Below, piece after piece: positions 1 through 8,100 of a DNA stretch of 21,885 nucleotides. The translations under genes and the position numbers were made by a program. Where the stretch lies: the NCBI GenBank assembly GCA_017451975.1, contig JAFTNI010000016.1, positions 1 to 21,885 of the forward strand, given 5' to 3'. Position 1 is the stretch's first letter. Each line of letters begins with the position of its first letter. The notes beneath the pieces were generated by a model. The model made no database searches and was not told where the DNA came from. It saw only the letters and a list, made by a program, of their open reading frames with translations. Source of the DNA: Clostridia bacterium. GTDB lineage: Bacteria > Bacillota > Clostridia > Oscillospirales > CAG-272.

Positions 1-84
1 GGCGGCGGCGATATTGCCCTTGACGGCGAAAAAATAAAACCCACAGAAGATATTTATGAAGAAAACAGCTTTGCAGAAAAAGAT
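1..84 (+). pseudogene. Inverted internal fragment of an L-serine dehydratase beta domain
   Basis: Read on the plus strand in frame 1, bases 1-78 give a GGGDI segment followed by a short charged stretch and ENSFAE. This resembles the part of clostridial L-serine dehydratases that follows the conserved SVGGG motif and leads to a Y/N-S/N-F-x-E-I segment. The frame then loses resemblance at about base 80, just where the minus-strand N-terminal part of the same family (start at 294) also stops matching. The two pieces therefore point toward each other across a junction near 76-87. It may be an assembly or amplification chimera at a contig end, or a real inversion. The match is from memory of the family and covers only about 26 residues. 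Confidence 0.5.
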
Positions 85-294
85 TTCCGTTGTGGTGGCG
101 GGCAAAATTTCAAGAATTGCCGTATCTGTCATATGCCCCTTGCCCGTTTTGGCAAGCGAGCCGTAAAGTATGACTTTGTATTTTGCCGCTTTTGGGTATT
201 CTTTTGCAAAGCGCATTACGGCGGCCTGGGGTCCCATGGTGTGAGAGCTTGAGGGACCTCTGCCTATTTTATAAATATCTCTTATGGATTTCAT
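1..294 (-). CDS. L-serine dehydratase (L-serine ammonia-lyase), N-terminal part
   Basis: The start ATG is at 294 and the reading frame stays open to the left edge. The first 60 or so residues carry the hallmark GPSSSHTMGP motif (residues 13-22) and a GSLAKTGKGHMTD segment, both typical of the beta domain of iron-sulfur L-serine ammonia-lyases, which convert L-serine to pyruvate and ammonia in the cytoplasm. Family resemblance holds to about residue 73 (near base 76), after which the translation becomes phenylalanine-rich and unlike the family. The ribosome binding site GGAG lies in the last codons of yifB, whose stop is only 4 bases upstream, so the two genes are probably co-transcribed. The sequence beyond base 76 appears to be an inverted fragment (separate entry), so this gene is either cut by the window or contig edge or rearranged. 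The identity is secure; the structure of the left end is not. Confidence 0.8.
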   Translation of the reverse strand, partial: MKSIRDIYKIGRGPSSSHTMGPQAAVMRFAKEYPKAAKYKVILYGSLAKTGKGHMTDTAILEILPATTTEIFFCKAVFFINIFCGFYFFAVKGNIAAA

Positions 295-298
295 ATAA

Positions 299-1837
299 TT
301 AACTCCAATATTTTCTGTCGAGCGTTCTGAAACGAATTGCTTCGGCTATATGTGCTTCCTCTACTATTTCGCTTCCTGCGAGGTCGGCTATTGTACGCGC
401 CACGCGCAAAATGCGGTCGTACCCGCGCGCGGAAAGCCCCAGGCGGTCGAATGCCTTCTTCAGCATTTGCGCCGCTTTCTCGCTCATTTTGCAGTATTTC
501 TGTATTTGGCGCGGCGAAAGCTCTGCGTTGCAGTAAAGCTTTTCTTCGCCTTCGTAGCGTGCGCGTGCAAAGGCGCGCGCTTTATTTATGCGCTCGCGAA
601 TAACGGCACTTTTTTCCGCTTTTTGCTCGTTTGTTATTTCCTCGTAGGAAAGCGAGGGCATTTCTATTTGAATATCAATTCTATCCAGCAGCGGCCCGCT
701 TATTTTCGACATATACTTTTTTATATCTGCAGGGGAGCAGGTACATTTTTTCGTCGGCGAGCCGAAGTAGCCGCATTTGCACGGGTTCATAGCGCACACA
801 AGCATAAATTCGCAAGGGAAGGTGAGCTTGCCGCCCACGCGCGTTATGGTAACGCTGCCGTCCTCCAGTGGTTGGCGCAGCACCTCCATTGCGGGACGCG
901 GAAACTCGGGCAGCTCATCAAGGAAAAGCACGCCGCCGTGCGCAAGCGAAATTTCGCCGGGAGTGGGGATTTTACCGCCGCCCGCAAGCCCTGCGCTGGA
1001 CATAGTGTGGTGCGGCGCGCGGAACGGGCGCTCGGTTATTAGCGAAACGCCCGGCTTCATCATGCCGGCCACAGAGTGTATTTTCGTAGTTTCGAGCGAT
1101 TCTTCAAACGTCATTTCGGGCAGTATGGTGGGTATGCGCTTGGAAAGCATGCTTTTGCCTGTGCCGGGAGGGCCTATAAGAAGCACATTGTGCCCGCCCG
1201 CGCAAGCAACTTCGAGCGCACGTTTGGCGAAAAGCTGACCTTTAACATCCTCAAAATCAAGCCCTGCGTAGTTGCGCGTTTTATCGAAAACCGCTTCGTC
1301 GGGCTTTTGCGGCGCAAGAGCATCTTCACCGTTGAGGTGGGAAACGAGCGCGGCAACGTTTGGCACGGGGTAGATGGTCACGCCGTCTACAACGGCGCTT
1401 TCCGCCGCTTTATCGCATGGCACGTATATTTCCTCCATGCCTGCGTCGCGCGCGGCTATGCACATGGGCAAAAAGCCGTTTGTGCCGTGCAGCTCGCCCG
1501 AAAGCGAAAGCTCGCCCGAAAAGCACATTTTATCTGTGTTAAGCTCGGGGTTTATAACGCCTGCGCTTTTCATTATCGCCACGAGAATGGCAAGGTCAAG
1601 CGCAGAGCCTTCTTTTTTCTTATCGGCAGGGGCGAGGTTTACCGTAATTTCCATATCGGGAAATTCAAACCCGCTGTTTTCGTAAGCGGAGCGCACACGC
1701 TCCTTAGATTCCTTTATAGCGGCATCGGGCAAGCCGACGATTTCGAAAGCAAACAGTTTATTTCGTATATTGCATTCTACGCTGACCATGTAGCCGTCTA
1801 TACCGAAAAGTCCCATTGAGTAAATTTTAGAAAGCAC
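299..1837 (-). CDS. yifB: YifB/ComM-family magnesium chelatase-like AAA+ ATPase
   Basis: A 512-residue protein of the YifB/ComM family. In naturally transformable bacteria ComM is a hexameric helicase that promotes branch migration during DNA uptake; the role of the Firmicutes proteins is less well defined. Residues 1-165 form the Lon-protease-like N-terminal domain (VGLPD at about 34-38, NLAPAD at about 67-72). The Walker A motif GPPGTGKS is at 222-229 and Walker B GVLFLDE at 302-308. A four-cysteine cluster (C353, C355, C365, C367) is a family-typical zinc site, and GPLLDRID follows at about 381. The C-terminal helical domain is complete. The start is GTG at 1837, with GGAGG 8 bases upstream; an internal ATG at residue 8 is less well placed. 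The gene precedes the serine dehydratase by 4 bases and is divergent from clpC. Confidence 0.95.
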   Translation of the reverse strand: MLSKIYSMGLFGIDGYMVSVECNIRNKLFAFEIVGLPDAAIKESKERVRSAYENSGFEFPDMEITVNLAPADKKKEGSALDLAILVAIMKSAGVINPELNTDKMCFSGELSLSGELHGTNGFLPMCIAARDAGMEEIYVPCDKAAESAVVDGVTIYPVPNVAALVSHLNGEDALAPQKPDEAVFDKTRNYAGLDFEDVKGQLFAKRALEVACAGGHNVLLIGPPGTGKSMLSKRIPTILPEMTFEESLETTKIHSVAGMMKPGVSLITERPFRAPHHTMSSAGLAGGGKIPTPGEISLAHGGVLFLDELPEFPRPAMEVLRQPLEDGSVTITRVGGKLTFPCEFMLVCAMNPCKCGYFGSPTKKCTCSPADIKKYMSKISGPLLDRIDIQIEMPSLSYEEITNEQKAEKSAVIRERINKARAFARARYEGEEKLYCNAELSPRQIQKYCKMSEKAAQMLKKAFDRLGLSARGYDRILRVARTIADLAGSEIVEEAHIAEAIRFRTLDRKYWS

Positions 1838-1872
1838 AGAAAAAACCTCCGAGCAGAATTATTCTATATTTA

Positions 1873-1901
1873 ATTTTACTATATTTTTTTGATACTTTCA
1901 A
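1873..1901 (-). promoter_or_regulatory. Predicted sigma-A promoter of yifB
   Basis: Reading the minus strand, a -35 box TTGAAA (1896-1901) and a -10 box TAAAAT (1873-1878) are separated by exactly 17 bases, about 36 bases upstream of the yifB GTG. Confidence 0.6.
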
Positions 1902-2032
1902 TGGGGTTTTATGAAATTTTACGCAAAAAGTAAAAAAGCAAACTTAAATAACGGGGTATTTTTTGCCCGACGTGAGTAAAACGCGCTTTTTCTTAATATA
2001 ATCATATGAAAGAATGAATTTTGGGGTGGAAA
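1902..2032 (+). promoter_or_regulatory. clpC upstream region
   Basis: This is the clpC half of the yifB/clpC divergent region. A perfect -10 hexamer TATAAT lies at 1997-2002, about 31 bases before the clpC ATG, but no good -35 box sits 16-18 bases upstream. No CtsR-type direct heptad repeat (GGTCAAA) and no CIRCE inverted repeat could be seen, so the usual heat-shock repressor sites of Firmicutes clp operons seem to be missing or strongly diverged. Confidence 0.35.
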
Positions 2033-4459
2033 ATGAAAAGTAAATTCACACAGCTTGCAAGCGACGTGCTCGATGGCTCTGCGCGCGAGGCACGCGCCCT
2101 TGGCCACACTTATATAGGCACGGAGCATTTGCTCCTTTCGCTTTTGCGCGAGGGGAGTAGCGCCGCTTCCGGCATAATGAGCTCTCACGGCATAACCCAC
2201 GCCTCCACACTTGCCGTAGCGAAGGAGATTTCGGGTGAGGCCGCCGAAAGCCGAATAGACGCACGCGATATGACACCGCGCCTTCGCTCGATTATAGAGG
2301 CTTCCGCGGGCGAAGCGGAGAAATACGGGCAAACTTATATAGGCACGGAGCATTTGCTTCTGGCGCTTATTTCAGAGCGAGAGAGCGTTGCCGTAAAGCT
2401 GCTTATATCACAGGGGGCGAGCGTTGCGGAAATACAGAACGACATAGCCGTTTTTCTGGGCGATATAAGCGGCACGCGGCGCTCGGAGCGTTCGCGTGCT
2501 GGGGCCTCTTCTGCGCTTTCGGTAACTTTGCAGTTTGGCAAGGATATAACCGAAAGCGCGCGCTCGGGCTTGCTCGACCCCGTTGTGGGGCGCGATGCGG
2601 AAACGGAGCGCACGATACAGATACTTTCGCGCCGCACGAAGAACAACCCCTGCCTTATAGGCGAGCCCGGCGTGGGCAAAACCGCCGTGGTAGAGGGGCT
2701 TTCGCTGCGTATAGCAAGCGGTAACGTGCCCGAAACGCTTGCGAAGAAAAGCGTTATAATGCTCGACCTCAGCGCAATGGTGGCGGGGGCGAAATACCGC
2801 GGCGAATTTGAAGAGCGGCTGAAAAAGGTTATGAACGAGGTGGCGGGGCGCAAAAATGTTATTTTGTTTATAGATGAAATGCACACGATAGTGGGCGCGG
2901 GCGCGGCAGAGGGCGCCGTGGATGCGGCAAATATACTGAAGCCCGCGCTTGCTCGCGGCGAAATACAGCTTATAGGTGCGACTACGCTTGAGGAATACCG
3001 CAAGCATATAGAAAAGGATGCAGCGCTTGAGCGCCGCTTTCAGCCCGTTACCGTGGAAGAGCCTACGCCCGAAGGGGCGCTGAAAATACTTCACGGCTTG
3101 CGCGAAAGGTACGAAGCGCACCACGGCGTGCGCATTTCAGAGGAGGCTATGCGCGCGGCGGTGAACCTTTCCGTGCGCTATATTACAGATAGATTTCTGC
3201 CCGACAAGGCGCTGGACCTTATAGATGAGGCGGCTTCGCGCAAGCGAATAAGAAGCAACACCGTGCCCGAAAATATAAAATCGCTTGCCGAAAAAGCGAA
3301 GCGAATGAACGGCGAAAAGGAAAAAGCCATACGCGCACAGAATTTTACACTCGCGGGGGAATACCGCGAAAAAGCCGTGGCGGCAGAGGAGGAATATGAG
3401 CGCGCGCACGCGGCGTGGCGCAAAAAGGCAGAGAGAAACCCGCTTATTATATCTGCCGCCGATGTTGCAGAGGTTGTTACTATGTGGACGAAAATTCCTG
3501 TTTCAAGCGTTGCCGACGACGAAAAGGAGCGCTTGCTCCGCTTGGAGGAAAGGCTTTCGGAAAGGGTTATAGGGCAGGATGCGGCGGTTGCCGCGCTTTG
3601 CCGCGCCGTGCGGCGCGGCCGCTTGGGGCTTGCAGACCCTGCGCGCCCCGTGGGCTCGTTTATTTTCCTGGGGCCGACGGGCGTGGGTAAAACGGAGCTT
3701 GCGCGCGAGCTAGCCTCGGCGCTTTTTGGCTCGCGCGAGGCTATTATAAGGCTTGATATGAGCGAATATATGGAAAGCCACAGTGTTTCCAAAATCATTG
3801 GCTCGCCGCCTGGCTACGTCGGTTTTGGCGAAGGCGGCGGGCTTACGGAAAAGGTGCGCCGTTCGCCATATTCCGTGGTGCTTTTCGACGAGGTAGAGAA
3901 GGCGCACCCCGACGTTTTCAACCTATTTCTGCAGGTTCTGGACGACGGTATGCTGACAGATGCAAAGGGGGCGCGCGTAAGCTTTAAAAACACGGTTATT
4001 ATTATGACGTCGAATATAGGCGCCGCAGAGCTTGCGCGCCCAAGCGCGCTTGGATTTGGCGCGGGCGGTGAAGCCGAGAGTATGGAGCGCACAAAAGCGC
4101 TTGCTAAAGAGGCGCTGAAAGCACATTTCCGCCCCGAATTTTTGGGGCGTGTGGATGAAATTATAGTTTTTGACTACCTGAACGAAGAAAGTATTCGCAA
4201 AATTGCGGGCAATATGCTGAAGGCGATAGGCGAGCGTATAGAAAAGCTTGGTGTTAAGATAACTTTTGAGCCGAGCGTGCTTGCGCTTATTGCCGAGCGC
4301 GGCTTCAACAAAAAAAGCGGCGCGCGTGAGGCGCGCCGCGAAAGTGCACATCTTATAGAAGATAGCTTTGCGGAGGAATTTATTCGCGGCAACTTCAAAA
4401 GCGGCGATGCCGTGGTTTGCTTTGCCGAGGAAGGGAAGATAGGCTACAGAAAGGAATGA
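2033..4459 (+). CDS. clpC: ATP-dependent Clp protease ATPase subunit ClpC
   Basis: An 808-residue Hsp100 unfoldase that, with ClpP, degrades or remodels proteins in the cytoplasm. The N-terminal domain has the usual two Clp_N repeats (about 1-70 and 75-145, each with YIGTEHLLL). The D1 AAA+ module has Walker A GEPGVGKT (210-217) and Walker B FIDE (279-282). A short middle domain (about 410-465) contains a UVR-like helical segment, the mark of ClpC rather than ClpB. D2 has Walker A GPTGVGKT (547-554), a Walker B LFDE further on, and an intact C-terminal small domain. ATG at 2033 is chosen because it aligns with family starts; a TTG 12 bases upstream is in frame. The ribosome binding site is weak (GGGGTGG, 3 bases from ATG). 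The usual ctsR-mcsA-mcsB partners are not upstream, so the adaptor and arginine-kinase genes must be elsewhere or absent. Confidence 0.96.
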   Translation: MKSKFTQLASDVLDGSAREARALGHTYIGTEHLLLSLLREGSSAASGIMSSHGITHASTLAVAKEISGEAAESRIDARDMTPRLRSIIEASAGEAEKYGQTYIGTEHLLLALISERESVAVKLLISQGASVAEIQNDIAVFLGDISGTRRSERSRAGASSALSVTLQFGKDITESARSGLLDPVVGRDAETERTIQILSRRTKNNPCLIGEPGVGKTAVVEGLSLRIASGNVPETLAKKSVIMLDLSAMVAGAKYRGEFEERLKKVMNEVAGRKNVILFIDEMHTIVGAGAAEGAVDAANILKPALARGEIQLIGATTLEEYRKHIEKDAALERRFQPVTVEEPTPEGALKILHGLRERYEAHHGVRISEEAMRAAVNLSVRYITDRFLPDKALDLIDEAASRKRIRSNTVPENIKSLAEKAKRMNGEKEKAIRAQNFTLAGEYREKAVAAEEEYERAHAAWRKKAERNPLIISAADVAEVVTMWTKIPVSSVADDEKERLLRLEERLSERVIGQDAAVAALCRAVRRGRLGLADPARPVGSFIFLGPTGVGKTELARELASALFGSREAIIRLDMSEYMESHSVSKIIGSPPGYVGFGEGGGLTEKVRRSPYSVVLFDEVEKAHPDVFNLFLQVLDDGMLTDAKGARVSFKNTVIIMTSNIGAAELARPSALGFGAGGEAESMERTKALAKEALKAHFRPEFLGRVDEIIVFDYLNEESIRKIAGNMLKAIGERIEKLGVKITFEPSVLALIAERGFNKKSGAREARRESAHLIEDSFAEEFIRGNFKSGDAVVCFAEEGKIGYRKE

Positions 4460-4463
4460 AAAA

Positions 4464-4577
4464 CGCCCCCGGCAAAAGGAGGGTACCGAGAGCGATTTCA
4501 AGGGGACACGGGCCGAAAGAAAGGAGGTAAACGGCCCGTCTTATATGGACCGAGAGAAAGGAGAGGGCTTCGGTCCA
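4464..4577 (+). ncRNA. Candidate structured RNA: three hairpins with GGAG-rich loops
   Basis: Directly after the clpC stop come three consecutive stem-loops. Hairpin A has short stems CGC/GCG (4464-4466, 4492-4494) and CGG/CCG (4470-4472, 4486-4488), with AAAAGGAGGG in its loop. Hairpin B has a perfect 8-bp stem (4508-4515 with 4532-4539) around a 16-base loop containing AAAGGAGGT. Hairpin C has a perfect 8-bp stem (4546-4553 with 4570-4577) around a 16-base loop containing AAAGGAGAG. No start codon stands at a proper distance from these Shine-Dalgarno-like loops. Repeated hairpins with GGA in the loop are the layout of CsrA-titrating RNAs, and the loop is also complementary to the 16S rRNA 3' end. 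It could be the clpC 3' UTR or an independent RNA. Function is inference; the structure is visible. Confidence 0.45.
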
Positions 4578-4614
4578 CCTTGGAAAAAATGGAGAGATGA
4601 AATATGAAAAAAAT

Positions 4615-4643
4615 AATCCGAGATTTTGATAAAATCTCGGATT
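4615..4643 (-). terminator. Intrinsic terminator of the first tRNA-Lys gene
   Basis: Perfect 13-bp inverted arms (4615-4627 and 4631-4643) with a 3-base loop begin right after the encoded CCA of the tRNA. On the minus strand they are followed by a run of T residues. Confidence 0.85.
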
Positions 4644-4719
4644 TGGTGCTCCATCGGAGAGTCGAACTCCGGACACCATGATTAAAAGTCATGTGCTCTA
4701 CCTTCTGAGCTAATGGGGC
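4644..4719 (-). tRNA. tRNA-Lys (anticodon TTT), copy 1
   Basis: A 76-base cloverleaf with encoded CCA. The acceptor 5' strand GCCCCAT starts at 4719; the D stem is GCTC/GAGC; the anticodon stem CATGA/TCATG closes the loop CTTTTAA with anticodon TTT; the T stem CGGAG/CTCCG closes a TTCGACT loop. The acceptor 3' strand is ATGGAGC with discriminator A. One oddity is that acceptor pair 3-70 is C with A, a mismatch, while all other acceptor pairs are Watson-Crick. It has its own promoter and terminator, so it is a single-gene transcription unit. It is identical in sequence to the copy at 4885-4960. Confidence 0.95.
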
Positions 4720-4738
4720 ACGTTCATCGTACTTACAT

Positions 4739-4767
4739 ATAATATCACATGAAAATGGATTTGTCAA
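4739..4767 (-). promoter_or_regulatory. Promoter of tRNA-Lys copy 1
   Basis: On the minus strand a consensus -35 TTGACA (4762-4767) and -10 TATTAT (4739-4744) are spaced by 17 bases, 19 bases upstream of the tRNA 5' end. Confidence 0.85.
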
Positions 4768-4849
4768 TAGGTTTTTTGAAATTTTTTTAAAAAATTCGAC
4801 ATAATTTTAATAATTATTCCGCCCGCTTGGGGGAAGGCGTATACAAAGC

Positions 4850-4880
4850 AAAAATCCTGCCGAAAATCGACAGGATTTTT
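4850..4880 (-). terminator. Intrinsic terminator of tRNA-Lys copy 2
   Basis: Arms 4850-4859 and 4871-4880 form a 10-bp stem ending in a T-rich strand on the minus side, 4 bases after the encoded CCA of the second tRNA-Lys. It separates the two tRNA genes into independent units. Confidence 0.75.
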
Positions 4881-4884
4881 ACTT

Positions 4885-4960
4885 TGGTGCTCCATCGGAG
4901 AGTCGAACTCCGGACACCATGATTAAAAGTCATGTGCTCTACCTTCTGAGCTAATGGGGC
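4885..4960 (-). tRNA. tRNA-Lys (anticodon TTT), copy 2
   Basis: A 76-base cloverleaf identical to copy 1, including anticodon TTT, encoded CCA and the same C3-A70 mismatch in the acceptor stem. The flanks differ from those of copy 1 apart from a short CGATG-like stretch just upstream, so the duplication covers little beyond the gene. It has its own promoter and terminator. Confidence 0.95.
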
Positions 4961-4979
4961 ATTTCCATCGTGCTTAACT

Positions 4980-5008
4980 ATGATACCACAAAGGTTCGCG
5001 TTTGTCAA
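4980..5008 (-). promoter_or_regulatory. Promoter of tRNA-Lys copy 2
   Basis: On the minus strand -35 TTGACA (5003-5008) and -10 TATCAT (4980-4985) are spaced by 17 bases, 19 bases upstream of the tRNA 5' end, the same geometry as for copy 1. Confidence 0.85.
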
Positions 5009-5053
5009 TACCTTTTTGAAAGTTTTTTTAAAATTTTGAAAAAAACTTTTGCT

Positions 5054-5114
5054 TTGTTTTATCCCCTTCCGCAGGGAAGGGGATAAAACAAGAAACAGGC
5101 TTGCGCCTGTTTCT
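5054..5114 (-). terminator. Double hairpin terminator after the large lipoprotein gene
   Basis: Two strong hairpins sit back to back. One has arms 5091-5100 and 5105-5114 (10 bp, 4-base loop) and is followed on the minus strand by TGTTTT. The other has arms 5054-5070 and 5075-5091 (17 bp, 4-base loop). Together they end the gene whose stop codon is at 5131. Confidence 0.75.
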
Positions 5115-5130
5115 GTTTTGATTAAATTAA

Positions 5131-8100
5131 TTAGGGCCACAAAACACGTACTGTGGAGTCTTTTGCAGATGTTACGAATACTGTGATTGTATCGCCTTCT
5201 ACGATGCATGTGAACGTAGGATACTCGGGTTCATCGCCTGCATCCTTGAACATGTTGTAGAGAACGGATTCAGAGTAATCGCTTGCTTCATTCTGAGCAT
5301 CTGTGAAGAGAGCAACGCCTGCTACTTTGTCGTATTCAGCAAGGAATGCTTCATACTTGGGAGCCCATTCGTTGTATGTAGCGAAACGGCCGTAGTTTGT
5401 AGCTGCTGTCTTCTGTTCTGCTGTAGCGATGTCGAGAAGTGCTTTGGGAGCTGCAACTGCTGCTGTAGCTTTATCAAGAGCATCTTTAAGAGTTGCGAGT
5501 TCTTCTTCTGTTTTGCCTTCTGCAACTGCTGCATCATAAGCTGCTTTAGCTACTGCTTCAGCCGCAACTGCTGCATCGTAAGCTGCCTGAGCTTTTGCGA
5601 GAGCTGCATCTTTAACAGTGAGAATTGCTTTGTACTGAGCTTCTGTGAGAACGAGGTTATCAAGGTTTGTCTTAGCAGATGTGTATTTTTCTACGAGCAT
5701 TGTTGCAAGGTATTTGCTCTGCCAGTGAGTCTGAAGATTCTGACCGCAGTCGCAACCTTCAATATCACACATTACGTTTGTTTTGCCGTAGTTGTCGATG
5801 AAGCCCTGCCACTGTTCCTGGATATAGCCGCTCTCAAGACCGAGGGCAACTTCAATGGAATGACGGATCATAGCTGTCTGAGTGAGGGCAACGGGTGTGT
5901 ATTCTGTGCCTGTAGCTTCTTTAATTGTGTTGCCTTCGTAATCGAAGTATACGAAGTTCCAATTATAGCTGGAAGCAGCATCTTCTTCTCCGTTGATTTT
6001 AATGAAAATGGAGTCTGCAGAAATGTCTGTAAATTCGATTGTGCCGAATTTTACATCGCCGTAAGCTTCATTGAGTTTGGTTACGTCCATAAATACGTTA
6101 GAGTTGAAATTTCTGGTACCAACTTTTTTCCACCATGTAGCTTTGGAATTGATTATTGTAGAGGTGATGGAAAGAGGTTTGTTAAGAGAAAGAGCTGCGC
6201 CGAGTTCTGTTGTAGCAACGAGCTTGCCGTCTACAACTTCTACAACGTAGAGGTAGCCGCCTTTGATTGTAACGCCGTTGCCTGCTGTAACGTTGCCTGC
6301 GAGAGCGCCTGTAGCTGCGTTGAGAGCAACTGTTGTGTTGCCTGCGGGAACGAAGCCAACAAAGTTTTCTGTAGCTGTTGTTGTGATGGAATCGTCAGCT
6401 TTGGTTTCTGCTACGAAATCTTTTGTAGCTGTTTTGTAAGCTGCTGCTGCTTGTTCTGCTGTGAGAACTACGTTGTAGATCTTAGCGTCTACGATAACGA
6501 GGTTGTTAGCGCCGAAGTCATATCTGTTCCAGCTAGCTGCAGCAAAGTCTGCGCCAAGGCAGAATGTGTTGAAGAATGCAACACCGTCTTTATCTTTAAG
6601 AGCTGCGTCGATAGCTTTAACACTTTCAACGTTTGTGCCGAGCTGACCGGATACTGCACGGTCGCTGGCTTCTACGCCGTTAACGTAGATTGTGTGCATT
6701 TTTGTTTCGGGGTTGTATGTAGCAACAATGTGAACGAGTTCATCGTTGGAAACTGCGGGAGCATAAGCTGCATTCCAAGCTTTGCCGCTACCTGTGATGA
6801 AGTAAGGAGCATTTTTAGCTTTGTTGTGAGCAATACCGAAACCGCTCTGGCCAGCGCCTGTGGGGTTTTCTGTCATGCAAAGGATACCGGCATTGCCTGT
6901 GGAGTTATCGAGGTAGAATACTTCAACAGAGAAGCCTGCATCGAAGAATTCCTGCATTTTTTCTGTTGTGTCGAGTTTTGCAAATGTGCCGTAAACAAAG
7001 TTGTTTGCAGCGGAGATTGTAAGACCGTTAACTTTCTTTGTTACGCCGTTGTGTTTAACTGTTACTTCGCCGATAAGGGGTGTGCCAACTTTATCAAATG
7101 TAGCGTTGAATTTGTCGTCTGTTACTGTGCCGTCTGCGTTGAAGTCAACGTCAACGTAAACGCCTTTTTCTGTAACGTAATCTTTAGAAGCTTCTGCGTA
7201 AGCATCAGCTGCTTCTTCTGCTGTGAGAACCTTTGTATAGATCTTAGCATCTACTATAACGAGGTCAGTAGCTGCAAAGTCATATCTGTTGTGTGCAGCT
7301 GCAGCAAAGTCTGCGCCGAGGCAGAATGTGTTAAAGAATGCAACGCCGCCTTTATCTTTAAGAGCTGCGTCGATAGCTTTAACGCCTGTGATGTTTGTGC
7401 CGAGCTGACCGGATACTGCACGGTCGCTGCATTCTACGCCGTTAACGTAGATTGTGTGTGTTTTTGCTGTGGGATCGTATGTAGCAACAACGTGAACGAG
7501 TTCTTCGTTGGAAATAGCTGCTGTAGCATAAGCTGCGTTCCAAGCTTTGCCGCTACCTGTGATGAAGTAAGGAGCATTTTTGGAATCATTGTGAGCAATA
7601 CCGAAACCGCTCTGGCCAGCGCCTGTGGGGTTTTCTGTCATGCAAAGGATGCCGGCATTGCCTGCGGAGTTATCGAGGTAGAATACTTCGATAGAGAAGC
7701 CTGCATCGAAGAATGCCTGCATTTTTTCTGTTGTGTCGAGGTTTGTAAATGTGCCGTAAACGAAGTTGTTTGCAGCGGAGATTTTAAGGCCGTTAACTTT
7801 CTTTGTTACGCCGTTGTGTTTAACCACAACTTCGCCAACAACGGGTGTACCAACCTGAGCAAATGTAGCGTTGCCCTTGCTGTCTGTTACTGTGCCATTG
7901 TTGAAGTCAACGTCAACATATGTGTCATCTACGGGAACATAGATAGTGAATACGCCTGTGGGAATTTCTTTAACTGCGCTGGTAGGATTTTTGGAAAGGT
8001 TGAAGCCAACGTAGTTGTGGCCGTTCCACCATGCATCGTCCATAACAACGAGGCTTGTTGTTGTGTTATCGCCGCGTTTTGCGGGTTTAACGCCGATTTC

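Noticed and set aside
4590..4652. A very short plus-strand ORF after GGAGAGATGAA, downstream of the GGAG-loop hairpins
   Set aside because: It encodes only about 10 residues and runs into the tRNA terminator on the opposite strand; the hairpins are not placed to initiate it.
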